This document shows, in pieces, positions 1 through 8,700 of a stretch of DNA of 64,000 nucleotides. The position numbers and the translations under genes were made by a program. The stretch comes from Gammaproteobacteria bacterium (GTDB lineage: Bacteria > Pseudomonadota > Gammaproteobacteria > Xanthomonadales > Wenzhouxiangellaceae), in the NCBI GenBank assembly GCA_021772975.1, contig JAJFKY010000002.1, positions 1-64,000 of the forward strand. Direction: 5' to 3'. The stretch's first letter is position 1; every line of letters starts with the position of its first letter. The notes beneath the pieces were generated by a model. The model worked only from the letters and a program-made list of their open reading frames with translations, did not search any database and had not been told where the DNA came from.

Positions 1-101
1 GAACGCAGGAGTATCAGAACCTGGTGGCGTGGCTGGAAGAGCGTACGGGTATCTCCCAGACGCTGGCGATGTCTGAAGCCAGTGCTGACCAGAACTGGTA
101 G
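1..101 (+). CDS. C-terminal end of an unidentified protein (partial)
   Basis: The frame that ends at TAG 99-101 is open to the left edge and reads about 32 codons. It ends in an acidic, polar tail (...SEASADQNW) after a short helix-like stretch (LVAWLEERTG). The di-heme protein begins 12 nt later, so the two may be co-transcribed. Nothing in this fragment identifies a family. Confidence 0.45.
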   Translation, partial: TQEYQNLVAWLEERTGISQTLAMSEASADQNW

Positions 102-113
102 TCAGCAGCCGGT

Positions 114-1253
114 TTGACCGGATTGTTACCGGTGCGGACCGGAATTAGACCAACGGGTGGCTGCTCTGCAGCCGCCCGTATTCTATTAGCGCTGCTGATT
201 CCGAGTGCGGTGCTTTTGGCCACCGCGGTATGGGCAGCTGGTACGCACGGCATAGCTGTGGATGACGGACCCCCGGCGGTTTGGGGTACACCGCTCGGGC
301 GGATGGCCGATCCTGAGCGGGAACAGGCCATGGCTGAGTTAGGCCGGCAGCTGTTTTTTGAAACCCGATTGTCAGCCAACGATTGTATGTCCTGTGCAAC
401 CTGTCACCGCCCGGAACTGGCGCTGACTGATGGCCAGGCGACGGCTGTCGGTATCTATGGTGACCGGCAACCCCGTAATACCCCGACATTGACCAACATT
501 GCTTATGCGGCAAGTTTAACCTGGCTGGATGCCGGGGTTGAGCTGCTGGAGGATCAGGCCAGATTGCCATTATTCAATACTGAACCTCCGGAAATGGGTC
601 TGACCAGTGAGGCCCAGGTAGTCGATAAATTAAAGCAGGATAAGAAATATCAGGCCATGTTTGCCAGAGCTTTCCCGGAACAGTCGAAACCGCTGACACT
701 GGAGACGATACTGCAGAGCCTGGCGGCCTTCGAGCGGACCTTGGTTTCTTATCAGTCACCATTTGATCGTTATGTGTATCAGGGAGATCATGAGGCCTTA
801 TCCGACAGTGCTAAACGCGGTATGCAACTATTTTATTCGCGCCGCCTGGGTTGTGTGACCTGTCACCACAGCTGGAATTTTTCCGCGCCGTTGCGAACCG
901 ATCTGGAACCGGATACCGAAGCGACTTTTCATGATACGGGCCTGGATGTTACCGAGTTTGCAGCATCGCAAAACGGCTTTAAGACACCCACCTTGAGAAA
1001 CATCGCCGTGACGGCGCCTTATATGCATGATGGCAGATTCAAGACGCTTGCCGAAGTCATTACTCACTACGAGCAGGGTGGTGGTGAAGGGGTTAATAAA
1101 AGTGGCTTGTTGAGGCAATTCAGCCTGACTGACAAACAGCGTACCGATTTGATCGATTTCTTAAATCACCTGACCGACAAGCAGTTCATTGAGCGGATGA
1201 TTAAGTCAGATCCGGAACCGGATCGATTGTTGCCTGAGCACTGCAGCCCATAG
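114..1253 (+). CDS. Di-heme cytochrome c peroxidase / MauG family protein
   Basis: This is a periplasmic di-heme c-type protein of the bacterial cytochrome c peroxidase/MauG family, which reduces peroxide or performs high-valent heme oxidations. Two CXXCH heme sites are visible: CATCH near residue 95 and CVTCH near residue 247. The family segment PRNTPTLTNIAY follows the first site, and a typical MHDGRFKTLAEVI segment lies near the C terminus. A hydrophobic stretch (LLALLIPSAVLLATAVWA) about 20-40 residues in serves as the export signal. The first in-frame ATG lies beyond that signal, so the start must be a non-ATG codon; TTG at 114 is one choice and GTG at 132 another, and neither has a convincing ribosome binding site. 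At 379 residues it has the usual family length. Its substrate is unknown. It converges on the N-oxygenase gene and need not belong to the cluster. Confidence 0.85.
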   Translation: MTGLLPVRTGIRPTGGCSAAARILLALLIPSAVLLATAVWAAGTHGIAVDDGPPAVWGTPLGRMADPEREQAMAELGRQLFFETRLSANDCMSCATCHRPELALTDGQATAVGIYGDRQPRNTPTLTNIAYAASLTWLDAGVELLEDQARLPLFNTEPPEMGLTSEAQVVDKLKQDKKYQAMFARAFPEQSKPLTLETILQSLAAFERTLVSYQSPFDRYVYQGDHEALSDSAKRGMQLFYSRRLGCVTCHHSWNFSAPLRTDLEPDTEATFHDTGLDVTEFAASQNGFKTPTLRNIAVTAPYMHDGRFKTLAEVITHYEQGGGEGVNKSGLLRQFSLTDKQRTDLIDFLNHLTDKQFIERMIKSDPEPDRLLPEHCSP

Positions 1254-1323
1254 CGGCTGTAGTCACGTTTGCACGGATAGTCAGTCAACACACCTGAAAT
1301 AACGGCTCAATTGATTAGCGGAT

Positions 1324-2157
1324 TTATTTTTGGGCCACACGTATGGCCTGTTGTTCCGGTATTTCATCTTCAGCCACTGCAGGCTGCTCGAGTTGGTGCC
1401 GGAAAGGGCACTGACCGGCTTCCGGAGTCATGTCATCGGGCAGAAAATATTGCTTCCACTCACGGCTGGCCGGATCTCCGTAAACACCGAGGTCAGGATG
1501 CACGCCGACGTCATCCCAGGCACGGATGCGCTGACGTACTTTTTCACGTGCTCCGGCGCCATTGGCATTGCTGCTCAGTACATCAAAAGAGGAGCGCGGC
1601 TGCATCATCAGAATCTGGCAAACCCCCAGGTTTCTGCTTTTACGCAGCCGATAAGAGGGGCTGGTGCTGAAAATAAAAAACTGCTCGCCACCAAAAGTGA
1701 ATTCCCAGTTGGTCTCCTCCGGAGCGATCGGAAATTCTTCCGGCCAGGCCTGGTTATCGTTGGCGTGCAGATGACTCAGCAGCTGCCAGAGACGATTCCT
1801 GTAATAATCGTGCGAGCGCTGGTCCGGCTCAGGCGCCAGGAATACCGCCAGGTTGGTGTCAAAGTGCTCGCTCTCGCGCTTAAGCTTGATGAAGTTCTGC
1901 ACAGACCGCGGCAGCATTGGGCTGCGGGCATGTTCACAGTAGGTATAAAACAAATGCCCGGCCTGTTCTGCCCGTGATCCGAAAAAACAGGGATATTCCG
2001 GGTCAGTGACATGCCGGCGGAATTCCTGATAAGAATTCAGCAGCCATTGCGGTGGGCTTGCCTGGCCTACCGTATCGCCTAAAATCAATCGAGATTGCAG
2101 GTGTGATCCTCGTTTCTGTGCGCCTAAATCAAAAGCATCCTTGCCTCGACTATTCAT
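1324..2157 (-). CDS. YqcI/YcgG-family heme-dependent N-oxygenase (DcsA/AglA/GntA-like)
   Basis: This 277-residue protein matches the YqcI/YcgG family, whose studied members (DcsA for D-cycloserine, AglA for argolaphos, GntA for guanitoxin) are heme proteins that N-hydroxylate arginine or guanidino compounds. Family-like stretches are PEYPCFFGSRAEQAGHLFY near residues 53-71, NLAVFLAPEP near 101, the central WEFTFGGEQFFIFSTSPSY block, and RAWDDVGVHPDLGVYGDP with EWKQYFLPDD near the C terminus. The ATG at 2157 is preceded by AGGA with 9 nt spacing. The gene starts 6 nt after the stop of the cupin gene, so the pair is likely co-transcribed and translationally coupled. Neighbour context suggests it hydroxylates a nitrogen of arginine or a related amino acid before NRPS loading. 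Family assignment is strong; the substrate is inferred. Confidence 0.85.
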   Translation of the reverse strand: MNSRGKDAFDLGAQKRGSHLQSRLILGDTVGQASPPQWLLNSYQEFRRHVTDPEYPCFFGSRAEQAGHLFYTYCEHARSPMLPRSVQNFIKLKRESEHFDTNLAVFLAPEPDQRSHDYYRNRLWQLLSHLHANDNQAWPEEFPIAPEETNWEFTFGGEQFFIFSTSPSYRLRKSRNLGVCQILMMQPRSSFDVLSSNANGAGAREKVRQRIRAWDDVGVHPDLGVYGDPASREWKQYFLPDDMTPEAGQCPFRHQLEQPAVAEDEIPEQQAIRVAQK

Positions 2158-2163
2158 GTCACA

Positions 2164-3709
2164 TCATCCTGTGGTGTTATTTTCCAGCCAGCTGGCTGGA
2201 ATAATGGGTTGGTGGTACACGCACATATCGGTGGTTATTGACGAACCATGCAGCCGGTTGCGGGGTACCAGTATCATCTCGCCGGGCGAGAGGTGCAATT
2301 GCATATCGAGGTTCCCCCAGAAAACCATCTGGCCGGTTTCTATGACCACCAGGCGATGTTCATTATGGACATGGGTGGTTGAGCAGGTGCGTAATGTTTC
2401 AGTGAAAGTATCCAGCAGAATACTATCTTTATTGCGTTCCACCATCTGCATGACTTTTGCAGCCATGGCTTTATGCTCATCAATGCTGCCCAGCCAGTTG
2501 ATTTGCTGCGCCATGTCATCATCCAGCAACTGCCATTGCCGGGCAGCCATTCGAAAGCCGATGGCAAACTCCCGACAGACCTGCGGGCCGTAAATCTCGC
2601 TGGCAGCTTCCAGTTCGTTTGTCAGCGTGCTGACAATGTTATCCAGTTTGAGCGGCACAAGCTGATCCTCAGCGGCCAGCAGTGAATTTCGGAACGCTGC
2701 CTGGAAAGCGGCTAAATGTAACCGGCAGAACAGTATCGCTGCCCAGGCACGCAGATTATGGCCGGCGCTGGAGCACAGGCTGTAGAGCAGGTTGCAGCAG
2801 CCCATCGCTGAGGACAGATAAAACTGCCAGTAACGATGTGGAATCAGCTCCAGCTCTCGTGTCCGTGCGGCTTCGCGCAGGGCTGATTCAAGCGCGGGTT
2901 CCACCGGTATGGTCAAATGATTCCGCCGCCAGCTTGGCAACAGCATGCCGGCGGCATGTGCTCTGGCTGCGGCGGCCTGTTTGGCGGACAGCAGCGCAGC
3001 ATGCTGTATCAGAATAAAAGCCTCATCCTGGCTGCGTGTTTCAGACCGCGTTATTGCAGCTGCCAGCTTCTCCTGTCGGGTGCATAGCTGCTGCCAGGTA
3101 GTATGGATGAGTTGCCCGACCCGCTGGATGGAGCAATCCTCATCAGTTGCCTCCCGGTCATGCAGCATATCAAACAGATACCATTCCAAAAAAGGTTGTA
3201 CCAGCTGTCCCAGCTGGATCGAAGCCGGATCGTAAAAAGCCTGATAAGACTCAAGGTGTCGTGCCTGCGTGCTGGTGGGTGGCGCATGGACGCTGCCCTC
3301 GAAGCAATTCAGTAGTACGCGATTGCCAATCAGTCCGCCCAGATCCAATGCCTGGGCACGGTTCAAAGGTTGGGAAAAATCGATGATATGCAGGTCTTCG
3401 GGGCGCACCGGCCGGCGGAAGAAAGTATCTTCAGTGATCAGTTCAGCAGCTGTTGCACTGCGAAAATTGGGGTTACGGGAAAAACGAATGACCTGATCGA
3501 CAATCTCAGGTGAAAACCTGCCGTCGGCATACAAGGTATCTTTTGCTGACATCCTGTTCATCAAAAGGTCCACCGTCCAATTCTCAGGACCCAGATGGCG
3601 ACCATATGCCGGCTTGTGCGGGGTGTCCGGGAAGAACTTCCCCGTTCAAATCACAGCGATAGGATTGATGCGCTGCGTAGCGCTGCATCACCGCCAAATC
3701 TAACTCCAT
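2164..3709 (-). CDS. SznF-like protein with C-terminal cupin (N-N bond chemistry candidate; apparent frameshift near N terminus)
   Basis: The uninterrupted frame begins at GTG 3573 and gives 469 residues: a mainly helical body (about 100-380) and a C-terminal cupin. In that numbering the cupin shows H401-V-H403 and H442 (PRNRLHGSS). The 2- and 39-residue spacings equal those I recall for the three iron-binding His of the cupin in SznF (H407, H409, H448), the streptozotocin N-nitrosating enzyme, which is also about 470 residues long. SznF has a central heme-oxygenase-like diiron domain that hydroxylates N-methylarginine and a cupin that rearranges the product. Here I cannot find the H-x3-D-x2-H ligand pattern of that diiron domain. 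The true start is probably ATG 3709 (GGAGGG, 5 nt spacing), which gives about 514 residues once a one-base shift at 3640-3643 is corrected. It may be equivalent to a graminine-type (grbD/grbE) gene. Domain call good; reaction inferred. Confidence 0.75.
3640..3643 (-). other. Probable single-base frameshift in the cupin gene
   Basis: From ATG 3709 the frame runs 41 codons to TGA 3586-3584. The frame of the main protein is open from 3645 and reads coding-like sequence (KFFPDTPHKPAYGRHLGPEN) before the GTG at 3573. Dropping one G from the GGGG run on the minus strand (CCCC here) joins the two into one continuous product. This may be a sequencing error, a real inactivating shift or slippage. Confidence 0.6.
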
Positions 3710-3714
3710 AATAA

Positions 3715-3720
3715 CCCTCC
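3715..3720 (-). promoter_or_regulatory. Strong ribosome binding site (GGAGGG) deciding the cupin gene start
   Basis: GGAGGG on the minus strand lies 5 nt before ATG 3709. No comparable site precedes the GTG at 3573, so translation most likely begins at 3709. Confidence 0.65.
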
Positions 3721-3740
3721 AGTCTTATGTGGAGGCGCTT

Positions 3741-3769
3741 ATATTAAGGTCAGAATAACCGCTTTTGAA
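3741..3769 (-). promoter_or_regulatory. Candidate sigma-70 promoter for the cupin / N-oxygenase pair
   Basis: On the minus strand TTCAAA (3769-3764) and TAATAT (3746-3741) are separated by 17 nt, each matching four of six consensus bases. Transcription would start about 25 nt before ATG 3709. This was found by eye only. Confidence 0.35.
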
Positions 3770-3805
3770 ACTGACATTCCGCCTGAATTTAGAGTAACAT
3801 AAATG

Positions 3806-3820
3806 CTATAGCGAGTATAG
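3806..3820. repeat. Inverted repeat CTATA-GCGAG-TATAG in the divergent promoter region
   Basis: Perfect 5-bp arms around a 5-bp spacer lie between the minus-strand and plus-strand operons. It could be an operator shared by the two transcripts, but such short arms also occur by chance. Confidence 0.25.
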
Positions 3821-3894
3821 GCAGAATGCTGATCGCAATAGCCCCGCAGGCTTTTAACAGCCTGATTTTCAGTCCTTCCGACGCAGTACTGAAA

Positions 3895-3905
3895 ATTGTC
3901 ACAAT
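3895..3905. repeat. Palindrome ATTGT-C-ACAAT upstream of the FAAL gene
   Basis: This 11-bp perfect palindrome lies about 100 bp before the FAAL start, in the AT-richer divergent intergenic region (3710-4003). It is a possible regulator site; no regulator gene of the cluster is present in the window. Confidence 0.25.
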
Positions 3906-4003
3906 ACAGCAGGCGCGGGTGTAGAATCCCCCCAGCGGGATGGAGTCTTAAAATCAGGAGGCGATAGCCGGTAACATAGGATGTACCGGATTGAAGGTTA
4001 GCC

Positions 4004-5737
4004 ATGGAACTGAGTCAGCTAGAAACGCTTGTCCACCTGAGCGAGCAGCGAGCACGCTCCCAGCCTGATGGTATTGCCTACACTTTTCTTGCTGACGAGC
4101 ATGCTGATCCAGCCAACCTCACTTTTGCTGAGCTGTGGGAGCGCAGCGGCTGGATCGCTAACCATCTGTTACAACAGGGGCTGGGTTCTCAGCGCGTCCA
4201 GCTGATCTATCCGCCAGGTCTGGATTTTATCCTGGCTTTTCTGGCCTGCTTACGCGCTGGAATACTGGCGGCGCCGGTCAGCCCGCCCGCCAGTCGCAGG
4301 CAGTCAACCCGGATGTTCAAAATTGCGGCGGACTTTCAGGCCGATACGGTATTAACCAACAGTGCTTATCTGGAATACCTGCGTCAACCGCAAGTCAGTG
4401 ATAAGCCCCGGCTGAGCTATCTGGTTACCGACCGCGCAGCCAGTCCGGATATGGCCGAGTCCGCCCAATGGCCATCCCTGCAGGGGCACAGACCGGCATT
4501 TGTACAATATACCTCGGGTTCAACAGGCAATCCTAAAGGTGTGGTGGTGACACATCGCAATATCATGCACAACCAGCGCCTGATTCAGCAGGCTTTCGGG
4601 CATGACCGCGATACAATCTTCGCCGGCTGGTTGCCTTTATTTCATGACATGGGACTGATCGGTAATGTGCTGCATCCCTTGTTCCTGGGCGTCAGATCGG
4701 TACTGATGTCACCGATGCGCTTTTTAACCCAGCCGGCCAGCTGGCTGAAAATGATTTCGGATTACCGTGCCACGACCAGTGGCGGTCCTAATTTCGGCTA
4801 CGAATATTGCGTGGCCAAAGTCGATCCTGAAACCATTGCCGGGTTGGACTTGAGCAGCTGGCGGGTGGCCTTTAACGGTTCGGAGCCGGTGCAGGCAAGC
4901 ACGCTGAGAAAATTTTCAGAAAAATTCCGACCGTTCGGATTTGCCCCGCGTGCCTTTTATCCCTGCTATGGGCTGGCCGAGGCCACGCTGTTTGTCAGTG
5001 GCCCGGAAAGCATGACCGCGCCGGTTAAGCTGGAACTTGATCGTGCTCATCTGAGCTTGGGGCAGGTACGGCCTGCTGATATGTCAGCGTCAGCCGCGCC
5101 TAAGACGGTAACCCTGGTGAGCAGTGGCCGGGCCTGGCTGAATGACGATATCCGGATCGTTGATCCACACAGCTGCCGGGAATGTCAGCCTGACCGGGTC
5201 GGTGAAATCTGGCTGGCCTCGGATAGCGTGGCAGCAGGCTATTGGAATGATACGGGCTTGTCGGAGAAAGTTTTCGCAGCACGCTTGAACGCAGACAGCC
5301 AATGCTATCTGCGCACCGGTGATCTGGGTTTTATCAATGCCCGTCAAGAGTTATTCGTCACCGGCCGGCTCAGTGACCTGATCATTGTGCGGGGCCGCAA
5401 CTATTACCCGCAGGATCTGGAAGTCACGGCTGCCGCCAGTCATGCCGAACTGGGACCGACCGCCGCCGCGGTGATGCATGAGCGCGATGGTCAGCGCGTC
5501 TATCTGTTTCAGGAATTACGCGCTGACCTGTTGCCGGATCAGTTGGCGCTGGATGTTCACAATGAGATCAAGCGCTGTATTAACGAGCGTATCTGGTATG
5601 AGCACGAACTACGTGTGCACGAGATCAGACTATTGCCGGCGCGCAGTATACCCAAGACTTCCAGTGGCAAGGTGCGCCGGCGGGCCTGCCTGGAACGTCT
5701 GTTAAGCGAGCAGGGCCAGCCCGAGTCGCCGGTTTAG
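4004..5737 (+). CDS. Fatty acyl-AMP ligase (FAAL), loading enzyme
   Basis: This 577-residue adenylate-forming enzyme activates a fatty acid with ATP and transfers it to an acyl carrier protein. It has the phosphate-binding loop YTSGSTGNPKG (about 169-179), the FAAL-typical GWLPLFHDMGLIGN (about 206-219), TTSGGPNFGYEYC, CYGLAEATLFVSG and the late RTGDLGF and GRLSDLIIVRGRNYYPQD motifs. The C-terminal catalytic Lys lies in SSGKVRR. The start ATG follows GAAGG. The next gene begins 3 nt after its stop and opens with an ACP, the expected acyl acceptor. This is therefore the chain-initiating enzyme and gives the product an N-terminal lipid. Acyl chain length cannot be read from the sequence. Confidence 0.92.
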   Translation: MELSQLETLVHLSEQRARSQPDGIAYTFLADEHADPANLTFAELWERSGWIANHLLQQGLGSQRVQLIYPPGLDFILAFLACLRAGILAAPVSPPASRRQSTRMFKIAADFQADTVLTNSAYLEYLRQPQVSDKPRLSYLVTDRAASPDMAESAQWPSLQGHRPAFVQYTSGSTGNPKGVVVTHRNIMHNQRLIQQAFGHDRDTIFAGWLPLFHDMGLIGNVLHPLFLGVRSVLMSPMRFLTQPASWLKMISDYRATTSGGPNFGYEYCVAKVDPETIAGLDLSSWRVAFNGSEPVQASTLRKFSEKFRPFGFAPRAFYPCYGLAEATLFVSGPESMTAPVKLELDRAHLSLGQVRPADMSASAAPKTVTLVSSGRAWLNDDIRIVDPHSCRECQPDRVGEIWLASDSVAAGYWNDTGLSEKVFAARLNADSQCYLRTGDLGFINARQELFVTGRLSDLIIVRGRNYYPQDLEVTAAASHAELGPTAAAVMHERDGQRVYLFQELRADLLPDQLALDVHNEIKRCINERIWYEHELRVHEIRLLPARSIPKTSSGKVRRRACLERLLSEQGQPESPV

Positions 5738-5740
5738 ACG

Positions 5741-8700
5741 ATGCGCGATCCAGTGCCCGGGCAGCCGATACGATTGGAATCATCCTTGCTGCAGGAACTG
5801 CTGGCAGACCTGCTGGAAATACCGGTTGAGCAGCTGGATATCGATAACAGTCCCGCCGCGCTGGGGCTGGACTCACTGGCAGCCGCGGAATTGCATGAAC
5901 AGATTTTCCAGCGTACCGGTATCACGGTGCCGATTGAGCAGATCCTCGCGGCGGACAGTCTGGCGGATATTTTAACGGCTGGATGCCAAACAGATATTGA
6001 TCCCGCATCCAATAAGCCGGAACAGCAGCTTTCTGATCCTGAAGCCGGCGACCCTTGCGGGCTGGTGGGCGCGACCCAGCAGGCATTGTATTTCCAGCAG
6101 ATGCTGGCGCCGCAGTCACCGGCCTATCATCTGTGCGTGTGTTTTCACAGTGACCAGACCTGGGGCTCGGCGGCTATCGGCCAGGCCATGCTGGCATTGC
6201 TCGAACGTCATCCCGAACTGACCGCGGTATTCAGCCAGGATGCTGATGGGCAGCCTGTTAAAAGTTATCTCCAGCCCCGGCTGGAGCTGTTCCATGTTGA
6301 GCACCCGCCCATTCAGGGTGATGCTGAAGCGCTTTCCGGCCAACTGCAATCGGCGCTGAATGCTCCGCTGGATATGAGTGCCGGTCCACTGTTTCGGCTG
6401 GAATGGTTTCCCGCTGCTGACGGCACATCGGTTTTCCTGTTTATCGCCCATCACATGATTATGGATCTGTGGTCATTTTCGGTGGCATTGGGTGATTTCG
6501 TCAGCTTATTAAAAGCCGCTGCGGCGGGAGAACCGCTCAGTGCCGACCTGGTTTGTCTGCAGCAAAGCCAACCCTTTTCAGCGTTTGTCGGCCGGCAAGC
6601 GGCGCTGCCGGAGGATCGGCGTCAGGAGCAGCAGAATTTCTGGCAGCGGTTACTGCATAAGCCGCCGCCGCCGCGGCTGCGGTTTGATGAGCAGGCCGAA
6701 CCTGTTCCGGTCACCGGATCGACGGCGGAACGTTATCATTTTGAGCTTGATCCGGAATTATCCGCGCGTTTGAAAGCCTGCGCACAAACTCTGCAGGTTT
6801 CCATGAACTCAATGCTGCTCGCGTTATATGGCATGACTCTGAGCCGATTCGCCTGCCAGGATGATGTCTTGATCGGAGTTCCGGTAGCCGGGCGGCGAAC
6901 ACCGGAATTTGCCCATACCGTAGGCTGCTTCATCAATACCGTGATAGTCAGGATGCAGACCGGCAGGCCGATTGATCTGAGTGGTCTGGTGCAACAAACC
7001 CATGCTGCTGTGATGACCGCCTACGAGCATCAGGATATCGGCTTCCATCATCTGACGCGCTGGCTGCATACCGATGCGCCAGCGAACGAGGCGGCTACCG
7101 GATTACCAGGCACCAGGTTACAAAGTGTGTTTATCCTGCAACAGACCCACAAGCTGCCGGGCGCGGAGGCGCTGGTGTTGGGGCAGGCCGGGCAAAGTTG
7201 TGAAATCGGTGGCTGCAGGTTGCAATCGGTGGCGCTGGCCCCTGCTGAAACACCTTTCGATATCGGACTGATGATGGTCGAACATCACGGCCGGTTATGG
7301 GGGCGCCTGGAGTTCCGGCCAGCGCTGATCAGCGCACGGCTGGTGGCTGGGATGGCGGACTGTTTGCAACAGCTGGCCAGCCTGCTGGTTACCCGGCCGA
7401 CGACTGCTATCCAGCATTTGGATGTGCTCAACGATCAGCAGCGTGCACGCTGGTCAGCCGCCAGCCATGGAGCCAGGCTTGAGCATCACACGCAGGCCGG
7501 CATCTGCAGCCGGTTTATGCTGACGGCGCAGCAATACAGTCAGCATATTGCGCTGGAAATGGGTGAGCAGCACTACAGTTATCAGCTGCTGGCGGAGCAT
7601 GCCGCTCGCCTGGGCACTCAGTTACTCAGTCGCGGTATCGGCCTGGAACAGCGGGTTGTGGTTATGACCGAGCGCGCGCCGCTGACTGTCATGGCGATGC
7701 TGGGGGTGTGGTATGCCGGCGCTGTGTATGTGCCGATCGACGGCACGGCGCCCGCGGCTCGAATTGCGCAGATAATGGATGACTGTCAGCCGGCTTGTGT
7801 CATCGCCGGCCGGCAGACTGCCGCGCTGGTGCCGGCGGGTTGGCGGCAGAACATGCTGGATATCGATTCGCTAGCTACGGCCGCGGCTGCAATGCCGGTC
7901 GAAAAGGCGGTTGAGGTGGACGGCGATAACCTGGCTTACATTATCTATACCTCCGGTTCTGAGGGTCTTCCCAAGGGGGTTATGGCCAGCCATGCCGGTG
8001 CTTTGAATTTTGCCCGGGCGCAGGCGAAGCAAATCGGCCTGGATGCAAGCTTCCGCTTACTGCAGGTCGCCTCATTCGGCTTTGATGCTTCCATGTCGGA
8101 TGTGCTGATGAGCTTGCTGAACGGTGCGACCCTGGTGATTGCCAACCCGGCCGAGCGGTTGGCGGGCACGGAGTTCAAGCATGTCATGCAGCATCGCCGT
8201 ATTCAGCTTCTGACCACGGCGGCAAGTCTGCTGGAAGCCGTCGAAGAGCCCGATTTTGATGCGCTCAAAATTGTAATTTCAACGGCCGAGGCCTGCACTG
8301 ACGCCATCGTGCGGAAATGGGGTCGGCGCTATGCGCTCTACAATGGCTATGGACCGACCGAAACCACGGTGGGCGCAACCCTGGGTTTATGCCGCCCGGA
8401 AGTGCTGGCTGATAACCCGCGTGGCCCCGGGATTGGCGTGCCTTTTGATAACTGCAGTGTGTATCTACTGGATAAATATCTGCAACCGGCGCCGCCCGGC
8501 GTGCGCGGTGAAGTATATATCGGTGGCTTGGGGGTAACCCGTGGCTATCTGAACAATCCGGGCAAAACGGCAGCGGCATTTTTACCTGATCCATTTGCGG
8601 AACGGCCTGGTCAGCGCGTTTACCGCAGCGGCGACTATGCACGTCAGGATGAGCGTGGTGGATTGGAGTTTGTGGGGCGCAGGGATCAGCAGCTGAACAT

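Noticed and set aside
1330-1977. A 215-codon plus-strand frame over the heme N-oxygenase
   Set aside because: The minus-strand frame matches a known family along its whole length, so this is a shadow frame.
1324-3709. A streptozotocin-type nitrosourea pathway
   Set aside because: No SznE-like arginine N-methyltransferase is present, and the pair lies beside NRPS-PKS genes, so an amino acid building block is more likely.
3850-3868. Intrinsic terminator (CAGGC ... GCCTG) between the divergent operons
   Set aside because: The stem is only 5 bp and no gene ends there; the following sequence is not a T-run.
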